11,119 nucleotides of DNA, from the NCBI GenBank assembly GCA_947380285.1, contig CANCQD010000078.1, positions 1 to 11,119 of the forward strand. The letters run 5' to 3'. Shown here one piece after another: positions 1 through 6,514 of this stretch. The first letter of the stretch is position 1. Each line of letters starts with the position of its first letter. The stretch is from Burkholderiaceae bacterium (GTDB lineage: Bacteria; Pseudomonadota; Gammaproteobacteria; Burkholderiales; Burkholderiaceae). A program made the translations under genes and the position numbers. The notes under the pieces were generated by a model, which was not told where the DNA came from, made no database searches, and worked only from the letters and a program-made list of their open reading frames with translations.

Positions 1-23
1 AGTTGAGTGGAATGGTCGGGTAT
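1..23 (+). promoter_or_regulatory. Probable IscR type 1 operator upstream of iscR (5' end cut by window edge)
   Basis: The E. coli IscR type 1 consensus is ATASYYGACT, five bases (RWWWY), then AGTCRRSTAT. Aligned by hand, bases 1-23 cover consensus positions 3-25 and agree at 20 of 23. The mismatches are base 7 (G for C), base 10 (G for W) and base 14 (G for A). The first two consensus bases lie outside the window. The right half ends in GTAT at 20-23, overlapping a possible -10 element TATTAC (21-26) about 50 bases before the iscR start, so bound IscR would block RNA polymerase. Type 1 sites are bound by [2Fe-2S]-IscR, which gives feedback repression when clusters are plentiful. The match is seen in the sequence; function is inferred. 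Confidence 0.7.
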
Positions 24-40
24 TACCCGCCCGACTGTTA
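14..40. repeat. Overlapping inverted repeats and a possible second IscR half-site in the iscR leader
   Basis: Two mutually exclusive hairpins are visible: CGGGT-ATT-ACCCG (17-29) and GTCGGG (15-20) pairing with CCCGAC (30-35) across a 9-base loop. The second right arm continues into CCCGACTGTTA (30-40), which fits the left half of an IscR type 1 site (SYYGACTRWWW) at every position, but the matching right half is absent. E. coli iscR has tandem IscR sites, so this could be a degenerate second site. Alternatively the symmetry may simply reflect the GTCGGG/CCCGAC operator halves. No T-tract follows, so it is not an intrinsic terminator. Confidence 0.4.
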
Positions 41-73
41 GCTGTCCATAACAATCCATTACCAAGGTGACAT

Positions 74-646
74 ATGAGACTTACAACCAAAGGTCGTTTT
101 GCAGTAACCGCAATGATTGATTTAGCCCTGCGTGAAACGCATGGTCCCGTAACTTTGGCTGGAATTAGCCAAAGACAAAAGATATCCCTTTCCTATCTCG
201 AGCAATTGTTCGGTAAATTGCGCCGCTTCAATATCGTGGAAAGTACACGTGGTCCTGGTGGTGGTTACACCCTAGCGCGCCCATCTTCCGAAGTGAGTGT
301 GGCCGACATTATTATTGCAGTCGATGAGCCTCTCGATGCAACCCAGTGTGGCGGTAAAGGCAACTGTCATACCGATGATGAGAATCATGGCCGTTGCATG
401 ACGCATGATCTCTGGAGCAACCTGAATTCCAAAATGGTTGAGTACCTCAGTTCTGTTAGCTTAAAAGATTTGGTTCATCAGCAAGAAGGGCGCGGTATTG
501 TGATTCAAGATATGCGTCAACAAAAGAAAATTAAAGTTGAAAGTGCTAAAGCAGAGAAACCTGCCCCAGTGCTGGCAGCTAAAAAAGAAGCAGCCCCTAA
601 AGCACCATTGATTAATTCAGTATTCAATTTGGCGCGACAAAGTTAA
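74..646 (+). CDS. iscR: Fe-S cluster-sensing transcriptional regulator IscR (Rrf2 family)
   Basis: This is a cytoplasmic Rrf2-family repressor/activator that binds a [2Fe-2S] cluster and adjusts isc expression to cluster demand. The winged-helix DNA-binding domain fills about residues 1-80, starting with the typical MRLTTKGRFAVTAMIDLAL and including the wing RGPGGGYTLARP (59-70). Cluster ligands are Cys92, Cys98, Cys108 and probably His111 in the CMTHDLW motif. E. coli IscR has C92-X5-C98-X5-C104-X2-H107, so this protein carries four extra residues between the second and third Cys. At 190 residues it is longer than E. coli IscR (162) because of a Lys/Ala/Pro-rich tail from about residue 150. 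The start is supported by AAGGTGAC just upstream and by N-terminal homology. It is first in the isc operon, 29 nt before iscS, and preceded by an IscR-type operator. Confidence 0.96.
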   Translation: MRLTTKGRFAVTAMIDLALRETHGPVTLAGISQRQKISLSYLEQLFGKLRRFNIVESTRGPGGGYTLARPSSEVSVADIIIAVDEPLDATQCGGKGNCHTDDENHGRCMTHDLWSNLNSKMVEYLSSVSLKDLVHQQEGRGIVIQDMRQQKKIKVESAKAEKPAPVLAAKKEAAPKAPLINSVFNLARQS

Positions 647-675
647 TAACAGTATTACCTACCGATAAATAAATC

Positions 676-1935
676 ATGAACGCACCACAAGATCTTCCAA
701 AACAACCGGTTCCGATGTTTAGCCCCAAGCACTTTCCGGTGTATATGGACTACTCGGCTACAACGCCGATTGATCCTCGCGTGGTTGACAAAATGTTGCC
801 ATATTTGCGTGAGCAGTTTGGTAACGCCGCTTCACGTAGTCATGCTTATGGCTGGGCTGCAGAAGAAGCGGTTGAGTGGTCGCGTTCAGAAGTTGCGCAA
901 CTGGTACATGCCGATCCAAGAGAAATTGTCTTTACCAGTGGCGCCACTGAAAGTATTAACTTGGCCTTGAAAGGTGCTGCACATTTTTATAAAGATCGTG
1001 GCAATCACATCATCACCGTTAAGACCGAACACAAAGCCACTTTAGATACTTGTCGTGAGCTCGAGCGCGAAGGCTATGAAGTCACTTATTTAGATGTGTT
1101 ACCGAATGGCCTGATTGATTTTGCACAGCTTGAAGCTGCGATGAAGCCCGGTACGATTTTGGCTTCAGTCATGTATGTCAATAATGAAATCGGCGTAGTG
1201 CAAGACATTCCTGCGATTGGCGACCTGTGTCGTTCGCGTGGCGTGATTTTGCATGTGGATGCAGCTCAGGCAACTGGTAAGGTAGAAATTGATCTCGAAA
1301 AGATCAAAGTCGATTTAATGAGTTTTTCTGCTCATAAGAGTTATGGTCCAAAAGGTATTGGTGCTTTGTTTGTGCGTCGTAAGCCTCGCATTCGGATAGA
1401 AGCACAGATTCATGGTGGTGGCCATGAGCGTGGGATGCGTTCTGGTACCCTAGCAGTTCATCAAATCGTTGGAATGGGTGAAGCATTCCGTATTGCCCGT
1501 ATCGAGATGGCTGATGAAAACAAGCGTATCCGTGCATTGCGTGATCGTTTATTAAACGGTCTGAAGGATATCGAAGAGGTTTATGTCAACGGTGATATGG
1601 ACAATCGTGTTCCACACAACCTGAACATTAGCTTTAACTATGTTGAAGGCGAATCCATGTTGATGGCCTTGAAAGATTTAGCGATCTCCTCTGGTTCAGC
1701 CTGTACTTCTGCTTCCTTAGAGCCTTCTTATGTATTGCGTGCTTTAGGTCGCAATGATGAGTTGGCGCATAGTTCAATTCGTTTTACTTTGGGTCGCTTT
1801 ACGACTGAAGAAGAAGTAGATTTCACTATTAAGCTGGTAAAAGAAAAGATTGCCAAGTTGCGTGAGCTATCACCGCTCTGGGAAATGTATAAAGACGGAA
1901 TCGACATCAGCACGATTCAATGGGCAGCACACTAA
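676..1935 (+). CDS. iscS: Cysteine desulfurase IscS
   Basis: This PLP-dependent class V aminotransferase-fold enzyme converts L-cysteine to alanine and passes the sulfur as a persulfide to IscU and other acceptors. The PLP Schiff-base lysine is Lys221 in [12 protein letters not shown]. His119 in the TEHKAT motif stacks on the cofactor, and Asp195/Gln198 lie in HVDAAQ. The mobile-loop catalytic Cys343 is in [21 protein letters not shown], the group I (IscS) loop. The C-terminus ends [18 protein letters not shown], close to the conserved IscS tail that contacts IscU. At 419 residues it is about 15 longer than E. coli IscS (404), all at the N-terminus before [10 protein letters not shown]. No strong Shine-Dalgarno sequence precedes the chosen ATG, and Met14 is an alternative start. 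It is second in the isc operon. Confidence 0.97.
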   Translation: MNAPQDLPKQPVPMFSPKHFPVYMDYSATTPIDPRVVDKMLPYLREQFGNAASRSHAYGWAAEEAVEWSRSEVAQLVHADPREIVFTSGATESINLALKGAAHFYKDRGNHIITVKTEHKATLDTCRELEREGYEVTYLDVLPNGLIDFAQLEAAMKPGTILASVMYVNNEIGVVQDIPAIGDLCRSRGVILHVDAAQATGKVEIDLEKIKVDLMSFSAHKSYGPKGIGALFVRRKPRIRIEAQIHGGGHERGMRSGTLAVHQIVGMGEAFRIARIEMADENKRIRALRDRLLNGLKDIEEVYVNGDMDNRVPHNLNISFNYVEGESMLMALKDLAISSGSACTSASLEPSYVLRALGRNDELAHSSIRFTLGRFTTEEEVDFTIKLVKEKIAKLRELSPLWEMYKDGIDISTIQWAAH

Positions 1936-1967
1936 AAAGAATATAGAGAGATAAAAGAGGAAATACC

Positions 1968-2354
1968 ATGGCATATAGCGAAAAGGTCATCGACCACTAC
2001 GAAAATCCCCGTAATGTAGGTTCATTTGAGAAGGGTGACGATAGCGTGGGCACCGGTATGGTTGGCGCCCCAGCTTGTGGCGACGTGATGAAGTTGCAGA
2101 TTCGCGTAAACGATCAAGGTGTGATCGAAGACGCTAAATTTAAGACTTATGGCTGTGGCTCCGCAATTGCTTCATCTTCCCTAGTGACTGAATGGGTCAA
2201 AGGCAAGACTTTGGATCAAGCACTTGAGATCAAGAATTCACTGATTGCTGAAGAGTTGGCTTTGCCCCCAGTAAAAATCCACTGTTCTATCTTGGCGGAA
2301 GATGCCATTAAGGCGGCGGTAGCGGATTACAAAGAAAAGCATCCAACGAAATAA
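1968..2354 (+). CDS. iscU: Fe-S cluster assembly scaffold protein IscU
   Basis: IscU is the scaffold on which a [2Fe-2S] cluster is built from IscS-derived sulfur and iron, then released by HscA/HscB to acceptors. All three cluster cysteines are present: Cys37 in GAPACGD, Cys63 in TYGCGSAIASS and Cys106 in KIHCSILAEDAI, along with Asp39, which affects cluster lability. The HscA recognition motif LPPVK is at 99-103. The length of 128 residues matches E. coli IscU. A good ribosome site (AAGAGGA, about 1955-1961) sits 6 bases before the ATG, consistent with the high demand for scaffold protein. It starts 32 nt after iscS and is followed 37 nt later by iscA. Confidence 0.98.
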   Translation: MAYSEKVIDHYENPRNVGSFEKGDDSVGTGMVGAPACGDVMKLQIRVNDQGVIEDAKFKTYGCGSAIASSSLVTEWVKGKTLDQALEIKNSLIAEELALPPVKIHCSILAEDAIKAAVADYKEKHPTK

Positions 2355-2391
2355 AAGCTGAAATAAAGAACGAAAAAACGAAGTCAACACT

Positions 2392-2715
2392 ATGGCAATT
2401 ACCTTAACTGATAAAGCAGCTGCACACGTAAACCGTAACCTAGAAAAGCGCGGTAAAGGTTGTGGCTTGCGCTTAGGCGTTCGCACAACAGGTTGCTCTG
2501 GTTTAGCGTATCAGCTTGAGTATGTGGATGAGCCTGCAGCTGAAGATCAGGTATTTGAGTCCAACGGCATTAAGGTATTTATAGATCCGAAAAGTTTGGC
2601 TTACTTAGATGGTACAGAGCTAGACTTTGTACGTGAGGGTTTGAACGAAGGGTTTAAGTTTCAGAATCCAAACGTAAAAGATGAGTGTGGTTGTGGCGAA
2701 TCCTTCCGCGTCTGA
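2392..2715 (+). CDS. iscA: A-type Fe-S carrier protein IscA
   Basis: IscA is a HesB/IscA-family carrier that accepts Fe-S clusters (or iron) and delivers them to target apoproteins. The three conserved ligands are Cys35 in [10 protein letters not shown] and Cys99/Cys101 in the C-terminal DECGCGESF motif. The length (107 residues) is the same as E. coli IscA, and the two align along the whole chain, including [29 protein letters not shown]. An additional Cys24 stands where E. coli has Phe (GKGCGLRLG); its role is unknown. The ribosome site is weak. The last 35 nt, which encode the CGCG ligand motif, also encode the N-terminus of HscB in another frame. Confidence 0.97.
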   Translation: MAITLTDKAAAHVNRNLEKRGKGCGLRLGVRTTGCSGLAYQLEYVDEPAAEDQVFESNGIKVFIDPKSLAYLDGTELDFVREGLNEGFKFQNPNVKDECGCGESFRV

Positions 2716-3220
2716 CAATTACTTTCGCTTCTTTGGTTTAAATCAGCAATTCAATATCGATTTGCCTACGCTAGAGCAGGCATACCTTGCGATTCAGAAG
2801 GAAGTGCACCCTGATCGCCATGCACGTGGAAGTGATGCGGAGAAGCGCCTAGCGATGCAAATGGCAATCTTTGCCAATACCGCTTTGCAGACCCTAAAGA
2901 ATCCTATTCAACGTGGCCTCTACATTTGCCAGCTTCATGGTGTTGATGCCAAGCTGGAAACTAACACTGTAATGCCTACTGCTTTTCTGATGAAGCAGAT
3001 GGATTGGCGTGAAAGTCTAGATGAACAGGCCGATGATTTATCTGCTTTAGATGCTTTAATGGCTGAAGTAGAGGAAGCCAAGCAAGATACGCTGGCAGAA
3101 ATTGCTCAGGCAATTGATGGTGCCAAGAACTATGTACGTGCCGCTGAACTACTTCGCGGTTTACTCTTTATTGATAAGTTTGCAGTTGAGCTTGATGACA
3201 CCATTTCAGCTTTAATCTAG
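2681..3220 (+). CDS. hscB: Fe-S assembly co-chaperone HscB (J-type)
   Basis: HscB is the dedicated J-protein that delivers IscU to HscA and stimulates HscA ATPase activity. The J domain spans about residues 12-85, with the essential HPD motif at 43-45 (KEVHPDRHA). The C-terminal three-helix IscU-binding domain spans about 95-175 and includes [15 protein letters not shown] (101-115) and LLFIDKF (161-167). The 179 residues compare with 171 in E. coli. Homology to the E. coli start (MDYFTLFGL) begins at [10 protein letters not shown], so residues 1-11 are extra. No start codon exists after the end of iscA and before the conserved region, so translation must begin inside iscA. ATG 2681 is the best choice; GTG 2687 or 2693 are alternatives. 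The overlap suggests translational coupling to iscA. Confidence 0.94.
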   Translation: MSVVVANPSASDNYFRFFGLNQQFNIDLPTLEQAYLAIQKEVHPDRHARGSDAEKRLAMQMAIFANTALQTLKNPIQRGLYICQLHGVDAKLETNTVMPTAFLMKQMDWRESLDEQADDLSALDALMAEVEEAKQDTLAEIAQAIDGAKNYVRAAELLRGLLFIDKFAVELDDTISALI

Positions 3221-3247
3221 TTCTTACTCAAGCTAAACTCATCATCT

Positions 3248-5113
3248 ATGGCCTTATTACAAATCTCTGAACCCGGTAAATCACTTGCGCCTCATCAGCG
3301 CCGTATTGCTGTGGGTATTGATTTGGGAACTACCAATTCTTTAGTTGCTATCGTACGTGATGCCTTACCTAAGGTTTTGCCAGATGCCCAAGGGCGCGAG
3401 CTACTTCCTTCTGTAATACGTTACTTGCCAAATGGCAGAACCCAAGCTGGCTTTGAAGCGCTTGAGAGCATAGTGATTGATCCGAAGAACACCATTGTTT
3501 CAGTAAAGCGTTTTATGGGTCGCGGCTTGCTGGATGTGGAGCATATTGAAAGCGCTCCTTACGACTTTGTTGATCAGCCTGGAATGCTTAAGCTCAGAAC
3601 GGTTGCTGGGGATAAAAGCCCGATTGAAGTTTCTGCAGAAATCTTGGCACGTTTACGTCAATTGGCTGAAGATTCTGTTTCTGATGAAATTGTTGGCGCT
3701 GTGATTACAGTTCCAGCTTACTTTGACGATGCACAACGACAAGCAACAAAAGATGCTGCAAAGTTAGCAGGTATCGAAGTGCTGCGTTTATTAAATGAGC
3801 CTACTGCTGCTGCTATTGCCTATGGATTAGATAATGCCTCTGAAGGTGTCTATGCCGTATACGACTTAGGTGGGGGTACCTTTGATATCTCCATTCTGCG
3901 AATGAGTAGAGGGGTCTTCGAGGTGCTTTCTACTGGTGGTGACTCCGCTCTTGGTGGCGATGACTTTGATCATCGCTTGTATTGCTGGGTGATAGAGCAG
4001 GCCAAGCTTCCACCGCTATCAATACATGACCACCGTACTCTACTGCAGGCTTGTAAACATGCCAAAGAGCAACTTAGTCACAACCCATTAGCGCGTGTGC
4101 ACGAGACTCTTGCTGATGGTATGGTTATCAATGTTGGTGTTAGCCAGGCGCAGTTCTTTGAGATTACTCAGAACTTAGTGAGCAAAACTTTAGTCGCCTG
4201 TAAAAAAGCCTTGCGCGATGCTGGCCTCAAATCTGAGGATGTTAAGGGTGTAGTGATGGTGGGTGGATCAACCCGCATGCCCAACGTGCAACGGGCTGTA
4301 GGTGAATTGTTTGGCTCTCAACCCTTAAATAATCTGAATCCCGATCAAGTAGTTGCATTGGGCGCTGCCATGCAAGCTGACTTATTGGCAGGCAACCAAA
4401 GTAAGGATGATGAGTGGTTACTACTTGATGTTATTCCACTGTCTCTTGGCATTGAAACCATGGGTGGTTTAGTAGAAAAGATTATCCCTCGCAATACACC
4501 TATCCCCGTTGCTAGAGCGCAAGAATTCACAACCTTTAAAGATGGTCAGACTGCATTAGCTATTCAGGTAGTGCAGGGTGAGCGTGAGCTAGCGCAAGAC
4601 TGTCGTTCCTTAGGCAAGTTTGAGTTACGTGGAATACCGGCTATGGCTGCAGGCGCAGCTCGGATTCGGGTAACTTTCCAGGTCGATGCAGATGGATTGC
4701 TCTCTGTCAGCGCTACCGAGCAAGGTTCTGGTGTGAAAGCATCAATTGATATCAAGCCTTCATACGGCTTAACCGATGCAGAGATCACTCGTATGCTGCA
4801 AGATGGTTTTGCGTCGGCTAAAGAGGATTTGCTTTCGAGGTCATTACGCGAAGAGCAGGTCAATGCACAGCGTTTACTCGATGCAGTTCAAACTGCGTTA
4901 GCGAGCGATCGCTCTTTGCTGAGTGTGGAAGAGCAGAAGGAAGTCGATCAAGAGATGGCAGTTCTGCAAAAGATCTTAAATGAAGAAACAGATAGCGCGG
5001 TTGTTCGCAAGGCTGTCGACCATGCCGCTAAGGCTACCGATGACTTTGCGCAAAAACGCATGAACGCTAGTATTCAGAAGGCTCTATCTGGCAAGAACGT
5101 TGCTGAAATTTAA
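3248..5113 (+). CDS. hscA: Fe-S assembly chaperone HscA (Hsp70 family)
   Basis: HscA is the specialised Hsp70 that binds the LPPVK motif of IscU and uses ATP to promote cluster transfer. The N-terminus [19 protein letters not shown] is HscA-specific and matches E. coli HscA, fixing the start despite the lack of a visible ribosome site. The nucleotide-binding domain spans about 20-388: phosphate-1 loop GIDLGTTNS (23-31), phosphate-2 DLGGGTFD (206-213) and adenosine motif VGGSTRMP (338-345). The interdomain linker [10 protein letters not shown] is at 391-400, followed by the beta-sandwich substrate domain (to about 510) and a helical lid. The length of 621 is close to E. coli HscA (616). It follows hscB by 27 nt and precedes fdx by 39 nt. 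Confidence 0.97.
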   Translation: MALLQISEPGKSLAPHQRRIAVGIDLGTTNSLVAIVRDALPKVLPDAQGRELLPSVIRYLPNGRTQAGFEALESIVIDPKNTIVSVKRFMGRGLLDVEHIESAPYDFVDQPGMLKLRTVAGDKSPIEVSAEILARLRQLAEDSVSDEIVGAVITVPAYFDDAQRQATKDAAKLAGIEVLRLLNEPTAAAIAYGLDNASEGVYAVYDLGGGTFDISILRMSRGVFEVLSTGGDSALGGDDFDHRLYCWVIEQAKLPPLSIHDHRTLLQACKHAKEQLSHNPLARVHETLADGMVINVGVSQAQFFEITQNLVSKTLVACKKALRDAGLKSEDVKGVVMVGGSTRMPNVQRAVGELFGSQPLNNLNPDQVVALGAAMQADLLAGNQSKDDEWLLLDVIPLSLGIETMGGLVEKIIPRNTPIPVARAQEFTTFKDGQTALAIQVVQGERELAQDCRSLGKFELRGIPAMAAGAARIRVTFQVDADGLLSVSATEQGSGVKASIDIKPSYGLTDAEITRMLQDGFASAKEDLLSRSLREEQVNAQRLLDAVQTALASDRSLLSVEEQKEVDQEMAVLQKILNEETDSAVVRKAVDHAAKATDDFAQKRMNASIQKALSGKNVAEI

Positions 5114-5152
5114 GTAATCGAAATACAAACCGAATACCCATAGAAAAGAATC

Positions 5153-5491
5153 ATGACTCAAATCGTTGTACTACCACATAGTGAGTATTGCCCTGAAGGT
5201 GCAGTTGTTGAGGTTGCCCCAGGCACTTCGATTTGCGAAGCCTTGTTAGAGAATGACATTCCCATTGAACATGCTTGCGATATGGTGTGTGCATGCACTA
5301 CTTGCCATGTGATTGTTAAAGAGGGCTTTAATAGCCTGAATCCTCCTGATGAGAACGAGGAAGATATGCTTGACCGTGCTTGGGGCCTTAACCCACAGTC
5401 ACGCTTATCTTGCCAAGCTATTGTCGCCAAAGAAGATTTAGTTATTGAGATTCCAAAATACTCAATTAATCACGCAAAAGAAAATCACTAA
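5153..5491 (+). CDS. fdx: ISC-type [2Fe-2S] ferredoxin
   Basis: This adrenodoxin-type ferredoxin donates electrons during cluster assembly on IscU. The [2Fe-2S] ligands are Cys42, Cys48, Cys51 and Cys87, in HACDMVCACTTCH and RLSCQA. Cys46, a non-ligand Cys also conserved in E. coli Fdx, is retained. The acidic stretch PPDENEEDMLDRAWGL (64-79) is the usual partner-docking helix. The length of 112 residues is normal for the family (E. coli 111). It is the last recognisable isc gene. No iscX-like frame follows; a signal-peptide cupin gene starts 19 nt downstream and is probably cotranscribed. Confidence 0.96.
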   Translation: MTQIVVLPHSEYCPEGAVVEVAPGTSICEALLENDIPIEHACDMVCACTTCHVIVKEGFNSLNPPDENEEDMLDRAWGLNPQSRLSCQAIVAKEDLVIEIPKYSINHAKENH

Positions 5492-5510
5492 AGCGTTGGA
5501 CTGACAATTC

Positions 5511-5939
5511 ATGAAGTCTCTTATCGGCGGCCTTGTTTTATTTGCAGTATTACTTAACCCCGCCCATGCTGATGATGAGCATCCTGGGGTGGTTACTGAT
5601 TTATTAATCCGTAGCGAAAGTGATTGGACTGGCAGCACTTTGCCGTCCTATTTGGCGGGCGCCCCTCAAATTGCAGTAATGAAATTTACTATTCCTCCGC
5701 AAACTGCATTGCCGATTCACAAACATCCCGCTATTAATGCTGCTTATGTTGTTGATGGCGAAATTACCGTAGTACAAGAAGGCGGAATTCAGCGCAGTTT
5801 TAAAAAGGGTGAAGTTATTATTGAGATGGTGGATAAATGGCATCACGGCATCAATCAAGGCTCTGTGCCAGTGGAATTAGTTGTTTTCTATGCCACCACT
5901 AATGACCTCCCATTGGCGGTTAAGAAGCCAAATCCTTAA
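5511..5939 (+). CDS. Exported small cupin-domain protein
   Basis: This is a 142-residue protein of unknown substrate. Residues 1-20 form a signal peptide (Lys2, hydrophobic LIGGLVLFAVLL, then cleavage after AHA), so it should act in the periplasm. A single cupin fold covers about residues 50-130. Motif 1 has His70 and His72 (PIHKHP), but the position normally held by the metal-binding Glu (76-77) is Asn/Ala, and the first acidic residue is Glu84 in VVDGE. Motif 2 (KGEVIIEMVDKWHHGINQG) supplies His111 and the conserved Asn115. Metal binding by three His is therefore possible but non-canonical. It lies 19 nt after fdx with no terminator between, so it probably rides on the isc transcript. There is no strong ribosome site. 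A role in Fe-S assembly is not implied by the sequence. Confidence 0.85.
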   Translation: MKSLIGGLVLFAVLLNPAHADDEHPGVVTDLLIRSESDWTGSTLPSYLAGAPQIAVMKFTIPPQTALPIHKHPAINAAYVVDGEITVVQEGGIQRSFKKGEVIIEMVDKWHHGINQGSVPVELVVFYATTNDLPLAVKKPNP

Positions 5940-6071
5940 AACCAGACTCCTAATGCACCAAATTGATGCATATATGCCTTCAAACATGCATGCGGTCCAT
6001 TGCAAAGGTTTTTAGAGGATTAATATTAATTCGTAGTTCATTCTTTAGGCAGTACCTCCAAAAAATCTTTT
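5940..6071. other. Non-coding stretch with short palindromes downstream of the cupin gene
   Basis: This 132-base stretch lies between the cupin stop and the terminator. It contains GCATATATGC (5968-5977), CATGCATG (5985-5992) and ATTAATATTAAT (6019-6030), each a perfect palindrome, but no T-tract after any of them. A 20-codon frame (5953-6015) has no ribosome site and was not called. It is probably the 3' untranslated part of the isc-cupin transcript. No RNA family was recognised. Confidence 0.4.
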
Positions 6072-6100
6072 AAGCCATCCTTCGGGGTGGCTTTTTCTTT
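6072..6100 (+). terminator. Rho-independent terminator ending the isc-cupin operon
   Basis: The stem AGCCATCC (6073-6080) pairs with GGGTGGCT (6085-6092) through one G-T wobble and closes on a TTCG tetraloop, the most stable loop type. A further A-T pair extends the base, and the run TTTTTCTTT follows directly. It lies 133 nt after the cupin stop and is oriented for + strand transcription. Confidence 0.92.
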
Positions 6101-6115
6101 TGTCTGCTTATAAAT

Positions 6116-6150
6116 AATATGTTAAATTACATAATGTAAATAAACATATT
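6116..6150. promoter_or_regulatory. 35-bp nested dyad, probable operator upstream of the DUF2892 gene
   Basis: Outer arms AATATGTT (6116-6123) and AACATATT (6143-6150) are exact reverse complements. Inside them lies TTACAT-A-ATGTAA (6127-6139), a perfect 13-base palindrome. Both dyads share the same centre at base 6133. There is no GC-rich stem or T-tract, so this is more likely a protein-binding site than a terminator. AT-rich dyads of this kind are bound by dimeric winged-helix repressors such as the ArsR family, but the regulator is not in the window and the family is a guess. The gene start is 52 nt downstream. No convincing pair of sigma-70 hexamers could be assigned around it. Confidence 0.6.
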
Positions 6151-6201
6151 GTTATTGACGACATGCCGAGTTCCGTTAAAGCTTAATCAAAGGAGATTTA
6201 A

Positions 6202-6420
6202 ATGAAATGTAACGTTGGTGGTATTGATCGCGTTCTGAGAATCGCAGTGGGTTTAGTTTTGATTGGCTTGGCTGCAAGCGGTGTAGTTGGTGCTTGGGGT
6301 TGGATTGGTATCGTTCCTCTGGCAACAGGGTTATTTAGATTTTGCCCGCTGTACCCAGTTCTTGGCATTAATTCAGCTGGTGCTGGATCAGATTGCGGTG
6401 GAGGCGGTTGTTGTAAGTAG
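6202..6420 (+). CDS. DUF2892 (YgaP-like) inner membrane protein with Cys-rich tail
   Basis: This 72-residue protein resembles the DUF2892 family, which also forms the membrane part of the E. coli rhodanese YgaP. The family hallmark is an N-terminal NVGGIDRxLRI (4-14), two transmembrane helices (about 11-30 and 33-48) and CPLYPVLGI (48-56). After the membrane part it ends in SDCGGGGCCK, giving Cys65, Cys70 and Cys71, besides Cys3 and Cys48. Related proteins are often found with rhodaneses and sulfur or stress genes, but no rhodanese is here and the function is not known. It has the best ribosome site in the window (AAAGGAGAT, 6189-6197). It appears monocistronic, flanked by terminators on both sides and preceded by a large dyad. 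Confidence 0.9.
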   Translation: MKCNVGGIDRVLRIAVGLVLIGLAASGVVGAWGWIGIVPLATGLFRFCPLYPVLGINSAGAGSDCGGGGCCK

Positions 6421-6461
6421 GTATCCTTGAATTGGTACAGAATTGATTAAGTGCCACGTAG

Positions 6462-6490
6462 AAAAAAACCTCGCACTGCGAGGCTTTTTT
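6462..6490. terminator. Bidirectional rho-independent terminator between convergent genes
   Basis: A perfect stem CCTCGC-ACT-GCGAGG (6469-6483) is flanked by seven A on the left (6462-6468) and six T on the right (6485-6490). Read on either strand it gives a GC stem followed by a U-tract. It lies 48 nt after the DUF2892 stop and 31 nt after the stop of the minus-strand binding-protein gene, so it can end both transcripts. Confidence 0.93.
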
Positions 6491-6514
6491 ACATCAAGCG
6501 CGTTGAATCGACTC

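Noticed and set aside
17..35. Hairpins in the iscR leader as a terminator or attenuator.
   Set aside because: No T-tract and no leader peptide; the symmetry is better explained by IscR operator halves.
5953..6015. A 20-codon frame rich in Met and His plus one Cys (MHQIDAYMPSNMHAVHCKGF) downstream of the cupin gene.
   Set aside because: No ribosome site, very short, overlaps palindromes, and no evidence of conservation; could be chance.
5968..6030. Three short palindromes (GCATATATGC, CATGCATG, ATTAATATTAAT) as possible operators or small RNA.
   Set aside because: Short, AT-rich, without shared spacing or a nearby promoter; chance occurrence is plausible in the 3' untranslated region.
6155..6181. 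TTGACG followed by TTAAAG as a promoter for the DUF2892 gene.
   Set aside because: Spacing of 15 and a poor -10 match; not strong enough to call.
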